A stretch of DNA of 64,000 nt from an uncultured Muribaculaceae bacterium (GCA_910578395.1 CAJTPZ010000004.1:124001-188000); one strand, 5' to 3'. Positions 18,571 through 27,119 are shown, counted from the stretch's first letter. The notes: generated from the letters alone by a model not told the origin. Numbers and translations are program-made.

Positions 18571-18792
18571 ATGTACTGGACACTTGAACTTGCCTCGAAA
18601 CTCGAGGACGCACCCTGGCCCGCAACCCGTGAAGAGCTTATTGATTATGCAATGCGCAGCGGAGCCCCAATGGAAGTGATCGAGAACCTTCAGGAAATCG
18701 AAGACGAAGGAGAGTCCTACGAATCGATCGAAGACATCTGGCCCGACTACCCCTCAAAAGACGACTTCCTCTTCAACGAAGACGAGTATTAA
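18571..18792 (+). CDS. DUF2795 small acidic protein
   Basis: 73 residues, very acidic, with MYWTLELASKLEDAPWPATREELIDYA typical in part of DUF2795: TLELASKLEDAPWPA and ENLQEIEDEGESY are the most recognisable segments. Function is unknown; it is soluble and small. The last seven codons (FNEDEY plus stop) and the following terminator are repeated 2.08 kb downstream (20851-20934), so this gene's end may be a site where foreign DNA inserted or a remnant of a gene duplication. Confidence 0.85.
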   Translation: MYWTLELASKLEDAPWPATREELIDYAMRSGAPMEVIENLQEIEDEGESYESIEDIWPDYPSKDDFLFNEDEY

Positions 18793-18853
18793 GTCCCATA
18801 AATCACATAATTACCAGCCATATAAACAATTAGGATTTGTTTGTATGGCTGGT
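18770..18853 (+). repeat. 84-bp direct repeat, copy A (3' end of DUF2795 plus terminator)
   Basis: Begins inside the DUF2795 gene and ends at the terminator. It matches 20851-20934 with five mismatches over 84 bases (about 94 percent). The flanks show no further match. The two copies bound a two-gene segment. Confidence 0.9.
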
Positions 18854-18858
18854 GTTTT
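18813..18858 (+). terminator. Terminator after DUF2795 (inside repeat A)
   Basis: Stem ACCAGCCATA (18813-18822) with TATGGCTGGT (18844-18853), with additional pairing of AAACAA/TTTGTTT inside, followed by GTTTT. Confidence 0.8.
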
Positions 18859-18997
18859 ATAGTCTAAAATAGCCGAATTTATTTGTGTAATCGGGGGATT
18901 TTGGAGCTTTTGTTTGTATATAATTAGTCAGCAACATTACTTTTTATAATAGAAGACGAATATCATCTGTTTGACATTTATCAACTTTGATGTGCTG

Positions 18998-19027
18998 TAT
19001 TTTTGCACAGGTTGAATCGTATTTTTG
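18998..19027 (+). promoter_or_regulatory. Two -7-type boxes before the DUF1848 gene
   Basis: TATTTTTG occurs at 18998-19005 and again at 19020-19027. Either can act as the -7 box; the second is 18 bases before the ATG at 19046. A TTG at 18971-18973 is 24 bases before the first box. The tandem boxes suggest the segment carries its own promoter. Confidence 0.5.
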
Positions 19028-19045
19028 CGTATCAATAATTCCATC

Positions 19046-20011
19046 ATGACGAAACATCTGACCATATCTATACGCAATGACAACGGAACAGAAGTCATGG
19101 CACAGTCTCCTCTGATAATCTCGGCAAGCAGGGCTACCGACATCCCGGCGTTTTATGCCGACTGGTTTTTCCATAGGCTTGATATGGGCTATGTCAGGTG
19201 GCGGAATCCTTTCTCGAGACAAGATAGCTATGTGTCATTCGGCAATACTCGCTTCACCGTTTTCTGGTCAAAGAATCCTGCGCCTCTGTTATCTCATCTG
19301 TCCCGGCTTAAAGAGCGAGGAATCGGGTGCTATATACAATATACTCTTAATGATTACGAGTCCGAAGGACTTGAACCAAATGTTCCCACTTTAACACAAC
19401 GGATTGATACCTTCCGTCGACTCGCTGATGCTCTCGGCATTGGAGCAGTAGTATGGCGTTTTGACCCGCTTATTCTTACAGACAGACTAAACATAAATAC
19501 TTTACTTCAAAAGATTGCACGCATCGCCGATGCCTTGGTAGGTCGTACGGAAAAACTCGTTTTCAGTTTCGCCGACATTGAGTCGTATAAAAAAGTGTCG
19601 CGCAATCTTAGGCTTAGCGGCATCAATTATCGTGAATGGGATGAAGAGTCTATGCGCGAATTTGCATTGCGCCTATCGATGTTGAACCGTGATAACTGGA
19701 ATTTCAGGCTGGCGACGTGCGCCGAAGCGATTGATCTTTCGGAATATGAAATAGAGTACAATCGCTGCATCGACCCGGAACTGATCAGTCGGCTTGCTCC
19801 CGATGATGCCGTTCTGCAAAATTTCCTTTATAACACACAGACCGACAGTGGCCAACGTAAGGCGTGCGGCTGCATTCTCTCAAAAGACATCGGCGCTTAC
19901 AACACCTGCCCGCACGGTTGTCTCTACTGCTATGCCAACACGTCTTCTGCCTCGGCATTTGAAAATTATAAGAGAGCTATCGCTAATCCGCATACTGACT
20001 CAATAATATAA
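19046..20011 (+). CDS. DUF1848 protein with C-terminal CX3CX2C iron-sulphur-like motif
   Basis: 321 residues from the ATG at 19046; the TTG at 19025 overlaps the -7 box. The start ISASRATDIPAFYADWF and the segments VVWRFDPLILTD and CAEAIDL fit DUF1848. Near the C-terminus five cysteines stand at 274, 276, 288, 292 and 295, the last three as CPHGCLYC, which has the CX3CX2C spacing of radical-SAM enzymes but at the wrong end of the protein. DUF1848 has no established role; some members are linked by homology to Fe-S or DNA-repair enzymes. The next gene starts 3 bases after the stop. Confidence 0.85.
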   Translation: MTKHLTISIRNDNGTEVMAQSPLIISASRATDIPAFYADWFFHRLDMGYVRWRNPFSRQDSYVSFGNTRFTVFWSKNPAPLLSHLSRLKERGIGCYIQYTLNDYESEGLEPNVPTLTQRIDTFRRLADALGIGAVVWRFDPLILTDRLNINTLLQKIARIADALVGRTEKLVFSFADIESYKKVSRNLRLSGINYREWDEESMREFALRLSMLNRDNWNFRLATCAEAIDLSEYEIEYNRCIDPELISRLAPDDAVLQNFLYNTQTDSGQRKACGCILSKDIGAYNTCPHGCLYCYANTSSASAFENYKRAIANPHTDSII

Positions 20012-20014
20012 TTC

Positions 20015-20776
20015 ATGAATTACACACCCAACATACGAAAATCATCACAAACCTTTGTCAGCGTATTGCACAAAGCAAAGGATTGGTTTGCCCCGCTTTC
20101 AAAAACAGAGCAGCAGAACCTTATTGACGATTTGGAGCATGGAGCGGCTCATCTCACCAATGCTCGTCAACTTAACGCTTACATCGCCAAGTATGGTGAG
20201 ATTCATCAGGCCAAATTGCTTCATGCTTATGAAAAAATCCCATCTAAAGTTTGGCACGAAGATGGCATCACTGTAGTTGATTATGGATGCGGTCAAGGTA
20301 TTGCCGAAATGGTTCTTTCAGATTATATGGCTTCAAGGTATATTGACAATGACTATATCAAAGATTTTATCCTTATTGAACCATCGAGGCAGAATTTACA
20401 ACGTTACGTCAAATATGTAAATGCTTTTTTCTGTGAGTCAAAAATATCGGTCGTCTGCAAGAAGGACAACCAGTTAAATAATGACGATATCAATCCAAAA
20501 TCTTCAACAGTTATACATATCTTTTCAAATGTAATCGACCTGGATGATTTTGATGGCGATAGCGTCCTATCCTTGTTAAATGAGGATAAATCACATAACA
20601 ACATAATGGTATGTGTGAGTCCCTATTATCAGGAGGAAACACGAGGTAAAAGAATGAAAGAATTTGGCGATAAAATTCAGGGTTATACGTTGGTATACAA
20701 ATTAGAGAAGCATACCGATGATTGGGATAAACCTTATAGTTGCCAGATATACATTTTTGTCAGTTCATATTATTGA
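20015..20776 (+). CDS. Putative SAM-dependent methyltransferase-like protein
   Basis: 253 residues. Residues 87-95 (VVDYGCGQG) are a good motif I of Rossmann-type methyltransferases, followed by LIEPSRQNLQ, which could be the acidic motif II, and by VIHIFSNVIDLDD and MVCVSPYY in the places of motifs IV-V. There is no signal peptide. It is only 3 bases after the DUF1848 gene, so they form an operon. The gene is AT-rich compared with its neighbours and lies between the 84-bp repeats, which points to transfer. Substrate unknown; methyl transfer itself is inferred only from the motif. Confidence 0.6.
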   Translation: MNYTPNIRKSSQTFVSVLHKAKDWFAPLSKTEQQNLIDDLEHGAAHLTNARQLNAYIAKYGEIHQAKLLHAYEKIPSKVWHEDGITVVDYGCGQGIAEMVLSDYMASRYIDNDYIKDFILIEPSRQNLQRYVKYVNAFFCESKISVVCKKDNQLNNDDINPKSSTVIHIFSNVIDLDDFDGDSVLSLLNEDKSHNNIMVCVSPYYQEETRGKRMKEFGDKIQGYTLVYKLEKHTDDWDKPYSCQIYIFVSSYY

Positions 20777-20850
20777 CATTTCGCGCTAAATATGTTTGTA
20801 TTTAAGTCGTAAAATAATAGTTAAACACCTGTAATACAGCACAAAACTAT

Positions 20851-20934
20851 TCTTCAACGAAGACGAATATTAAGTCTTATATATCACATAATTACCAGCC
20901 ATATAAACAATTAGAATTTGTTTGTATGGCTGGT
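20851..20934 (+). repeat. 84-bp direct repeat, copy B
   Basis: Second copy of 18770-18853, with five mismatches. It contains the last codons of a DUF2795-type gene (FFNEDEY plus stop) without the rest of the gene, then the same terminator hairpin. Upstream sequence from 20777 has no coding content. Confidence 0.9.
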
Positions 20935-20939
20935 ATTTT
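20894..20939 (+). terminator. Terminator hairpin in repeat B
   Basis: Same stem as in copy A (20894-20903 with 20925-20934), followed by ATTTTT. It would end transcripts from the DUF1848/methyltransferase pair. Confidence 0.75.
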
Positions 20940-21061
20940 TATACCTAAAGAAGGCATTTTATCGACTCTTACGATAAAATTTGTTTGTATAAAAGTGCGG
21001 AAATTAGCTATGGAAGATATTTTGCTGTAAGAATTATCATAAATGTTTTATAACCTTACGT

Positions 21062-21927
21062 ATGAAATCTACGCAAGAAAACAAGATAATAATATACCAA
21101 CCCGACGAAACCCTAAAACTTGATGTTCAAGTTGAAGATGATACTGTATGGCTTACGCAGGCTCAGATGGTGGAATTATTCCAGACTACGAAACAAAATA
21201 TAAGCCTTCATACTAATAATATTTTCAAAGAAGGTGAATTGGATGCTAATACAGTTGTCAAGGAATACTTGGCAACTGCTTCTAACGGCAAAAGATATCG
21301 AACTAAATACTATAATCTTGATGTCATCATATCTGTAGGTTATAGAGTCAAGTCATTAAGAGGCACCCAGTTCCGCCAGTGGGCCAATAAGGTATTGAAA
21401 GATTATCTACTTCGGGAATATTCGGTTAACCAAAGATTGATTGAAATGAGCGACAGACTGGATAGACGGCTTCTGGAACAGGACGGGAAAATAGCGGCTA
21501 TTCGTCGGGATGTCGATTTCTTTGTCAGAACCTCGTTACCTCCTAAGGAAGGTATCTTCTTCAACGGTCAGATTTTTGATGCTTATGCCTTCGTTGCCAA
21601 ACTAATCAGAAAGACTAAAAAACGGATAGTTGTTATCGACAGCTATGTTAACGATTCTGTGCTGGTGCAACTCTCAAAACGGAATCCCGGTGTAACCGTG
21701 GATATTTCGGTAAAATTTCACGTCTGCTTCGTCAGGATGTCGAGCAGCACAATGCCCAATATCCGGGTGTGACCTTACACTATTACAACAAGGCTCACGA
21801 CCGCTTTCTGATAATCGACGAGGAAGTCTATCATATCGGACACTCACTAAAAGACCTCGGGAATAAGCTGTTTGCCTTCTCCAAAATGGAAGTCTTGACC
21901 GGCTCCGAACTTATTTCAAAGCTATGA
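21062..21927 (+). pseudogene. RhuM-family (virulence RhuM / Fic-DOC-associated) gene, frameshifted
   Basis: The first 210 or so codons encode a RhuM protein: IIIYQPDETLKLDVQVED, VWLTQAQMVELFQTT, KRYRTKYYNLDVIISVGYRV and RGTQFRQWANKVLKDYL. Near 21705 the frame shifts; the C-terminal part continues in another frame (LRQDVEQHNAQYPGVTLHYY, then HDRFLIIDEEVYHIGHSLKD) and stops at 21927. Comparison with the usual family sequence around this place suggests a loss of about four bases. RhuM proteins are frequent in mobile and defence-rich regions and have no settled biochemical role. An N-terminal fragment ending at 21772 might still be made. Confidence 0.85.
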
Positions 21928-22029
21928 ATAAAACAGACATAGCGATAACAAAGTCAAAAACACCATAAAACCGACAGCAACCTATATAGGACGATTCAAA
22001 ACCAGAAACAATCCCAATCCAGTCTGACC

Positions 22030-22182
22030 ATGAAAAAAATGACGACCGCACCTGTCGCTCACACTATCAATGCCTATAAAATTTCCTTACCGCTCAAAAA
22101 CGACGCACTTGGCAAAGACACATACTTGGCCGAGTCCTCTACAACAGCATTAAGCGTCTGCCCTTTCATATTGAAAACATAA
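22030..22182 (+). CDS. Possible 50-residue ORF, doubtful
   Basis: An ATG at 22030 opens a 50-codon frame (starts MKKMTTAPVAHTINAY). No similarity recognised, no clear ribosome site, and the opposite strand is open as well. It stands alone in the 285 bases between the RhuM pseudogene and the terminator of the next, convergent gene. More probably decay product than gene. Confidence 0.15.
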   Translation: MKKMTTAPVAHTINAYKISLPLKNDALGKDTYLAESSTTALSVCPFILKT

Positions 22183-22203
22183 AAGAGACAGCTTGGCTGT
22201 CTC
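22179..22203 (-). terminator. Terminator of the metzincin lipoprotein operon
   Basis: Stem GAGACAGC/GCTGTCTC (22185-22192 with 22196-22203), followed on the minus strand by a T-run, 10 bases after the stop of the minus-strand gene. Confidence 0.8.
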
Positions 22204-22212
22204 CTTTCCGAA

Positions 22213-24027
22213 TTACATCGGGAGAGTTCCGACCTCATCTTTTGAGTTGACCGGAAGTTTACCCGACTGTCCCATATTGACAAATACTGTGGCACATAGC
22301 ACAGTCCATCTGTCGCCATAGGTCATATTGCTCGAGTGATTGTATCCCAGGCAGTGACCGTACTCATGAAACATAGCCTGACGGGGATAGTTATGCGGAT
22401 TGCTGCCTGGCGCCGTAGCATCGAAATATACGCCGGTATAACAATAGTCGGCGAGTCCGTATGTGCTTCCGCCTCCAAGTCCTCCAACGCCCACTACGCG
22501 GCCAAGCATCAGACCTCCATGATTCCTGATTCTGATGCGCAAAGCATCGAGATCAATAGGATTTTTACCGTTGTCAAACAAAATTCCGTCATATTTATCC
22601 AGCTCGGTACTGAACTCACTTGATGAGAACATATACGCCATGTTGAGCGCCAGAGCCACGCCATGACGACAAAGCAATGGAGTCATGTGACGCCAATAGG
22701 CATGTCCGCTGTCGGCTCCATAAGCGGAAAAGCGAATATACCAATGACTGTCGATCTCCTCGATTTTTTTCATGAACGGATCCTCACACTCAATAATGAG
22801 GGTCACATCATCGGCGGTCAGCTCAGTCTGAGCGGGGATATTTATCTTACGCCCGCTCTCGGTCGTGAATGTCGCGTCGCGCTCTACCACAGGAAGCGGA
22901 AAGGACGCTTCCATAAACGGATATATGGCATCGAAACGGGCAAGCTCAAAAAACTCATGACTGATTTTACTGAAACGGCACTTGACTCTTACATCACGTA
23001 TTGTCACCGGCGCAAAAAATTTAACCCCCAGTTTATGGTTGTCGGTGATTGAAACCTGCAAAGGTGCATCGACATGAAACGAACGACGATTTGCATCGTA
23101 GAACACCGCCTGAGGCTCATCGGCAAGAAACATTGTGTCGGTATCAAACCTGCTCATATCCTTCTCCCGCACATAAAGCAGTCCGTCGCTGCTCTCAGGA
23201 TGACGATAGTCTATAGCTATATGCGATATTCTGCCGGCCTCTATATTACAGCCCTCAAAACGATAGTGGTAAGAAAACTCCTCTCCATTGCTCATTTCCG
23301 ATTTAATCTCGACTATTCCCGACAGAGGGACATCAGACGGAAATGAACAGAACGAGTAACCTCCAGTGATATCATAGGACCGCACACTCCCCTCTCCAAC
23401 ATATTGTCCGTAGGCAGTAAGCCCGACCGGCACACCGGCATCATCGTCAAATGTGACTTTCACTTCCTTTATGAAGCGCCACATATATTCCGACGACACA
23501 TTCAGATCAATATCAACACGTCCGACACAAAGTTCAAGAACGATCTGCTGCGATATCGGAGCCTGATCCTTGCCTATGCTGAACTCTACTTTCTTGTAGT
23601 AATATATCCCATCAACAGGCGACTCCGTATCACTGTTTTCAAGCCATACATCCTGCAATACCGAAAGATCGGTGATTTCTGCATCAGCGCATCCGGTATC
23701 CGCTACAGCAAGAAACACAACTGTATAGTCTCCATATCTGAGCCCTTCAATTGTCAGTTTTGAGAAATCAGGCTCAAGCTTCTGGTAATGAGGATTCAGT
23801 ATCCTGCCCTCGCTGTCGGCTATAGCATACCGGAGCTGCGACAACCGCAACGCGGCACCATCCTCACCACGTGAATTGACATTTACATGCGGTAATTTCT
23901 CCGTCTCAATAAAAAACGTGACCTGTGACGAACCCGCATCAGCTATATCCTGATCAAATGCCGATGAACATCCCGCCAGAAAAACCACCGACAGGAGCAT
24001 TGCCAAAATCCTACCACTCAGTTTCAT
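22213..24027 (-). CDS. Mfa2/FimB-like lipoprotein with C-terminal metzincin protease domain
   Basis: 604 residues with a lipoprotein signal (VVFLAGCSSAF). The region to about residue 290 resembles FimB/Mfa2 fimbrial anchor proteins (for example FSKLTIEGLRYGDYTVVFLA and VGRVDIDLNVSSEYMW). The C-terminus holds HEYGHCLGYNH (554-564), the zinc-binding HExxHxxGxxH motif of metzincin peptidases, followed by SSNMTYG, a possible Met-turn. Thus it may be a surface-anchored protease presented on a fimbrial-type scaffold. It is downstream of, and 21 bases after, a fimbrillin-like/FISUMP lipoprotein. Substrate unknown; the fold of residues 290-450 is not recognised. Confidence 0.75.
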   Translation of the reverse strand: MKLSGRILAMLLSVVFLAGCSSAFDQDIADAGSSQVTFFIETEKLPHVNVNSRGEDGAALRLSQLRYAIADSEGRILNPHYQKLEPDFSKLTIEGLRYGDYTVVFLAVADTGCADAEITDLSVLQDVWLENSDTESPVDGIYYYKKVEFSIGKDQAPISQQIVLELCVGRVDIDLNVSSEYMWRFIKEVKVTFDDDAGVPVGLTAYGQYVGEGSVRSYDITGGYSFCSFPSDVPLSGIVEIKSEMSNGEEFSYHYRFEGCNIEAGRISHIAIDYRHPESSDGLLYVREKDMSRFDTDTMFLADEPQAVFYDANRRSFHVDAPLQVSITDNHKLGVKFFAPVTIRDVRVKCRFSKISHEFFELARFDAIYPFMEASFPLPVVERDATFTTESGRKINIPAQTELTADDVTLIIECEDPFMKKIEEIDSHWYIRFSAYGADSGHAYWRHMTPLLCRHGVALALNMAYMFSSSEFSTELDKYDGILFDNGKNPIDLDALRIRIRNHGGLMLGRVVGVGGLGGGSTYGLADYCYTGVYFDATAPGSNPHNYPRQAMFHEYGHCLGYNHSSNMTYGDRWTVLCATVFVNMGQSGKLPVNSKDEVGTLPM

Positions 24028-24048
24028 TATAATATCTCGACAAGGCCG

Positions 24049-25941
24049 TTACTGAACTTTTACACATCTCACCGAAGCAAAAGCTTCCATCTGGAGTCTT
24101 TCCTCGGTTATGGTTGTCGATTCCTCATTCTCAAACTTCAGCCAATAAGCCAGTGCATATCCGCCCGGACAACCGGAATTGCTGTTGGTCCAGAGCACTA
24201 TGCGCCTGCCAAAGCCCGGATTATTGCTGGTGCTTTTGTCTCCCTTGCCTCCGGCAAGAGGTATTATAAGGAAACGCCCTGTATCCTCCGATGTAAATTT
24301 CACATATCTCTGAGTGCCGGTCACTCCTGTAGGTGTTACAAGCACCCCCTCGGCAGTATGAAGCGTAGCTACAATGCGCTCTCCGTTTCCGGCTTTATAA
24401 GAGCCGGGCACAGTCTGACCTTTGGGAAGCAATGACTCAAGCTCTTCACGCGTAGGCAGACGATATCCTTCAGGACACGGCATGTGACTCGCCGACTGCC
24501 AGGGTATATCCTGAGCCTGATCACCAAGATTGTTTGGCTTGCCATACCCCATCCATGGAATATATTTGTATTTACGTCCGAACTGGAATAGGCCGCCGAC
24601 TGTATTTATCCAATTGTATTTATACATCTCCTCGACCGACAGGCCATCGAGAGTATAGATCTGGTCATCAAGATCGGAAGAACTTGCATTGAACGCCATC
24701 CACACACAGCCTCCGATCTCTACAGTCTCGATCTGATGGTCACTGGGTGCAACCTTGATCTCGACAAAATCATAGCTGTCGGAAAGCAACGCATTTTTCA
24801 GATGCACAAATACAGAATATCCCAGTCGGCCGTTGGTCTGTCCAGGTACTGACACATCAAACATCGAAACTATGTTTTGGGAATTTTCCTCAACCGTCAT
24901 ATCTCCCACGACCACTCCGGCCGAAAGACCGTCTACGCGAGCTATGTCAATGCGGGTATCAGCGGCAAATGCAAGCCTTAACCCTTCGACACCCGAAGCC
25001 GGAACATTCACCACATTGTTGTCATAGTCGACCGACACTCCTTCGGGCAACACCGAGTATTCGCTGCTTATCGATATACAACGGTCGGTATCAGGCTTGC
25101 CTGTTACCGTCTCGCCGTCTTCCCAGTCCTTGATCTCAAATATACCCTCGAGCTTTGCACCTATATTGACAACCTCAAGCTCATAAACTTTATTTCGATC
25201 CACAACAGGAATCTCAATATTGATACGCACCGGTATATCATTGTAGGTGCCCCGTAATGTGGCAGTGACAGGCCGCGTGCTTTCAAAGATGTAGAACGCG
25301 GCTATATCTTTTCCGTTAAATGCCGGAGAATATTGTTTCTTATAACTGACTGTATTGTCCGACACCTTGCTTTTCTCGACAAAGGCATAGGTAGCAGCAG
25401 GCGCATCGTCTATTGTAATTTCATTGATAAGTATCTTGTCGTCAGATGTTATGTTAAGGTCTATTCTTGCCACACCATGCTTCATGGCTACCGTTGTTTC
25501 CCGATTGCCGGTTTCGTCTGCGGCTTTCAACTCTTCTACAGCCGACAAAAAACATGGAGCGGAATTTTCTCCGAGCATACTTTCGATTACCGATTTTGAG
25601 AAGTCCACCTCCTCGGTAACTTTTTCCTGAGCGTCAAGAGAAGCGTTCGCGATAAAATACATACGGGTGTCTGCCAGAATGGGAATCTCGGCACGCCCAT
25701 TCTGATCGGGATTGAGAATCTGCTCACGGTAAAGCAACCCGTCGCTGAACTGAAAAGCGGTCACTTCTCTTACTTCCTCATCGGCCGATGATGAATCGGA
25801 AAATGACATACCTTTCATTATAACCGAATATCTGACAGGATCATTGACTTTAATATCATCGGAAGACCCACTGCACGAACATAATATAAGCAGAACAGTT
25901 CCAAATAAAGTCTCCAAGATAGTATTGTGATAAAAATTCAT
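24049..25941 (-). CDS. Fimbrillin-like lipoprotein with C-terminal FISUMP domain
   Basis: 630 residues from the ATG at 25941. That start is preferred because a -7 box (25983-25990) lies about 40 bases upstream and the resulting N-terminus is a lipoprotein signal (LFGTVLLILCSCSGSS); longer frames start before the promoter. The first 300 residues resemble Mfa1/FimA-like fimbrillin (VAMKHGVARIDLNI, KVYELEVVNIGAKLEG, FEIKDWEDGE). A BACON-like middle follows. The C-terminus is a FISUMP/DUF1566-type domain (WMAFNASSSD, CPEGYRLPTREELESL, FASVRCVKV). It is first of a two-gene operon with the metzincin lipoprotein. Likely exposed on the cell surface. Confidence 0.75.
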   Translation of the reverse strand: MNFYHNTILETLFGTVLLILCSCSGSSDDIKVNDPVRYSVIMKGMSFSDSSSADEEVREVTAFQFSDGLLYREQILNPDQNGRAEIPILADTRMYFIANASLDAQEKVTEEVDFSKSVIESMLGENSAPCFLSAVEELKAADETGNRETTVAMKHGVARIDLNITSDDKILINEITIDDAPAATYAFVEKSKVSDNTVSYKKQYSPAFNGKDIAAFYIFESTRPVTATLRGTYNDIPVRINIEIPVVDRNKVYELEVVNIGAKLEGIFEIKDWEDGETVTGKPDTDRCISISSEYSVLPEGVSVDYDNNVVNVPASGVEGLRLAFAADTRIDIARVDGLSAGVVVGDMTVEENSQNIVSMFDVSVPGQTNGRLGYSVFVHLKNALLSDSYDFVEIKVAPSDHQIETVEIGGCVWMAFNASSSDLDDQIYTLDGLSVEEMYKYNWINTVGGLFQFGRKYKYIPWMGYGKPNNLGDQAQDIPWQSASHMPCPEGYRLPTREELESLLPKGQTVPGSYKAGNGERIVATLHTAEGVLVTPTGVTGTQRYVKFTSEDTGRFLIIPLAGGKGDKSTSNNPGFGRRIVLWTNSNSGCPGGYALAYWLKFENEESTTITEERLQMEAFASVRCVKVQ

Positions 25942-25982
25942 ACTTGCTGTTTGGTTAAGAATACGAGTCATAAAAACGGCTG

Positions 25983-25990
25983 CAAATATA
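25983..25990 (-). promoter_or_regulatory. -7 box for the fimbrillin-like operon
   Basis: TATATTTG on the minus strand. It gives a leader of about 35 bases to the ATG at 25941 and decides that start. Confidence 0.6.
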
Positions 25991-26061
25991 CGGAGAATAT
26001 TCAAAGAATACATAACCAATACCCACGGCAAAAGATAATCACACACCGAATCATACAGTAA

Positions 26062-26091
26062 TTGAATGTTATGTGATTTTTGATATTTTTG
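26062..26091 (+). promoter_or_regulatory. Promoter of the urea transporter gene
   Basis: TTG (26062-26064), 19 bases, TATTTTTG (26084-26091), about 30 bases before the ATG at 26122. Complete Bacteroidetes-type promoter. Confidence 0.75.
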
Positions 26092-26121
26092 TCATAAAAT
26101 ACACTGACATAGAATTTAGTC

Positions 26122-27081
26122 ATGCTTAAAAATTTCGCAAAGGCAAAATCTCGCAGGTTCATGCCGGCAGCTGTCGCAAATGGAATCGGACAAGTCATGT
26201 TTCAGCCCTGTATTTTGACCGGTCTGCTTTTTCTCGTCGGCATTTTTATTGGAAGTATTGAATGCGGGATGCCGCAGATTGGCGCAGGAGCTCTTACCGG
26301 AGCTGTCTCAGCGACCCTTGCCGGCACACTGATCTCACCCGACTTAATTCAACACAAGGCAGGGATATGGGGATTCAACGGCACACTTATAGGGTGCGCG
26401 TTCCCGACGTTTTTCGCAGCCAACGGGTTTATGTGGGGCGCATTGATATTCTTTTCAATTTTATCGCCAGTATTACAGAAAGGATTAAACAGCGCGATGT
26501 CGGCATGTAACATCAATTCACTCACAATTCCTTTCGTCCTTCTGACCTGGATCGCAATTTTAGCCGCCCAATCATTCGGCAACCTAAAGTTAATTGCCAC
26601 TATATCCGACAGTACTTCAATAAATGATTCTTTGAACTACACTTTGCAAGACATTGCCATTTATTGTCTTAAAGGAATATCACAAGTATTTCTTATAAAT
26701 TCATGGATCACCGGAATAATTTTTATCATTGCGTTGGCCATATGTAGTCGCCGCGCCGCTATCTGGGCCATTATCGGATCAGGCACCGCATTGACGACAT
26801 CCATACTTTTGGGCGCATCCTATGATGCGATCGCCAACGGACTTTACGGATTCAGTCCGGTTCTGACAGCTATCGCCTTAGGATGCACATTCAGCCGGCC
26901 AGGAGTTCACAATACAATAATTACTCTCATAGCAATAGTATCCACTGTAATCCTTCAGGGCGCTATGAATGTAATGCTGCTTCCTGCAGGCATACCTGCG
27001 CTCACCGCACCATTCTGCATAGTGACATGGGTGTTCATGCTTTCCTCACATGCAGATGATGATGTATCCCATTCGGAATAA
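26122..27081 (+). CDS. Urea transporter (UT family)
   Basis: 319 residues, very hydrophobic, with about ten spans in two homologous halves. The signature GIWGFNGTLIGCAF near residues 76-90 and its second-half counterpart GLYGFSPVLTAIALG are diagnostic of the UT channel family (Pfam UT), which lets urea enter down its gradient. It is full length. No urease genes are seen in this window, so either urease is elsewhere or the channel serves urea uptake for another use. Own promoter; convergent with a phosphodiesterase-type gene with no clear terminator between. Confidence 0.9.
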   Translation: MLKNFAKAKSRRFMPAAVANGIGQVMFQPCILTGLLFLVGIFIGSIECGMPQIGAGALTGAVSATLAGTLISPDLIQHKAGIWGFNGTLIGCAFPTFFAANGFMWGALIFFSILSPVLQKGLNSAMSACNINSLTIPFVLLTWIAILAAQSFGNLKLIATISDSTSINDSLNYTLQDIAIYCLKGISQVFLINSWITGIIFIIALAICSRRAAIWAIIGSGTALTTSILLGASYDAIANGLYGFSPVLTAIALGCTFSRPGVHNTIITLIAIVSTVILQGAMNVMLLPAGIPALTAPFCIVTWVFMLSSHADDDVSHSE

Positions 27082-27119
27082 TTTTATTGCGGCGCACTGT
27101 AAATCAGCCTCATGCCTGT

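Noticed and set aside
22074..22319. 81-codon minus-strand frame overlapping the metzincin gene start region and terminator
   Set aside because: It overlaps the 3' end of a real gene in another frame and passes through the terminator hairpin; no recognisable protein.
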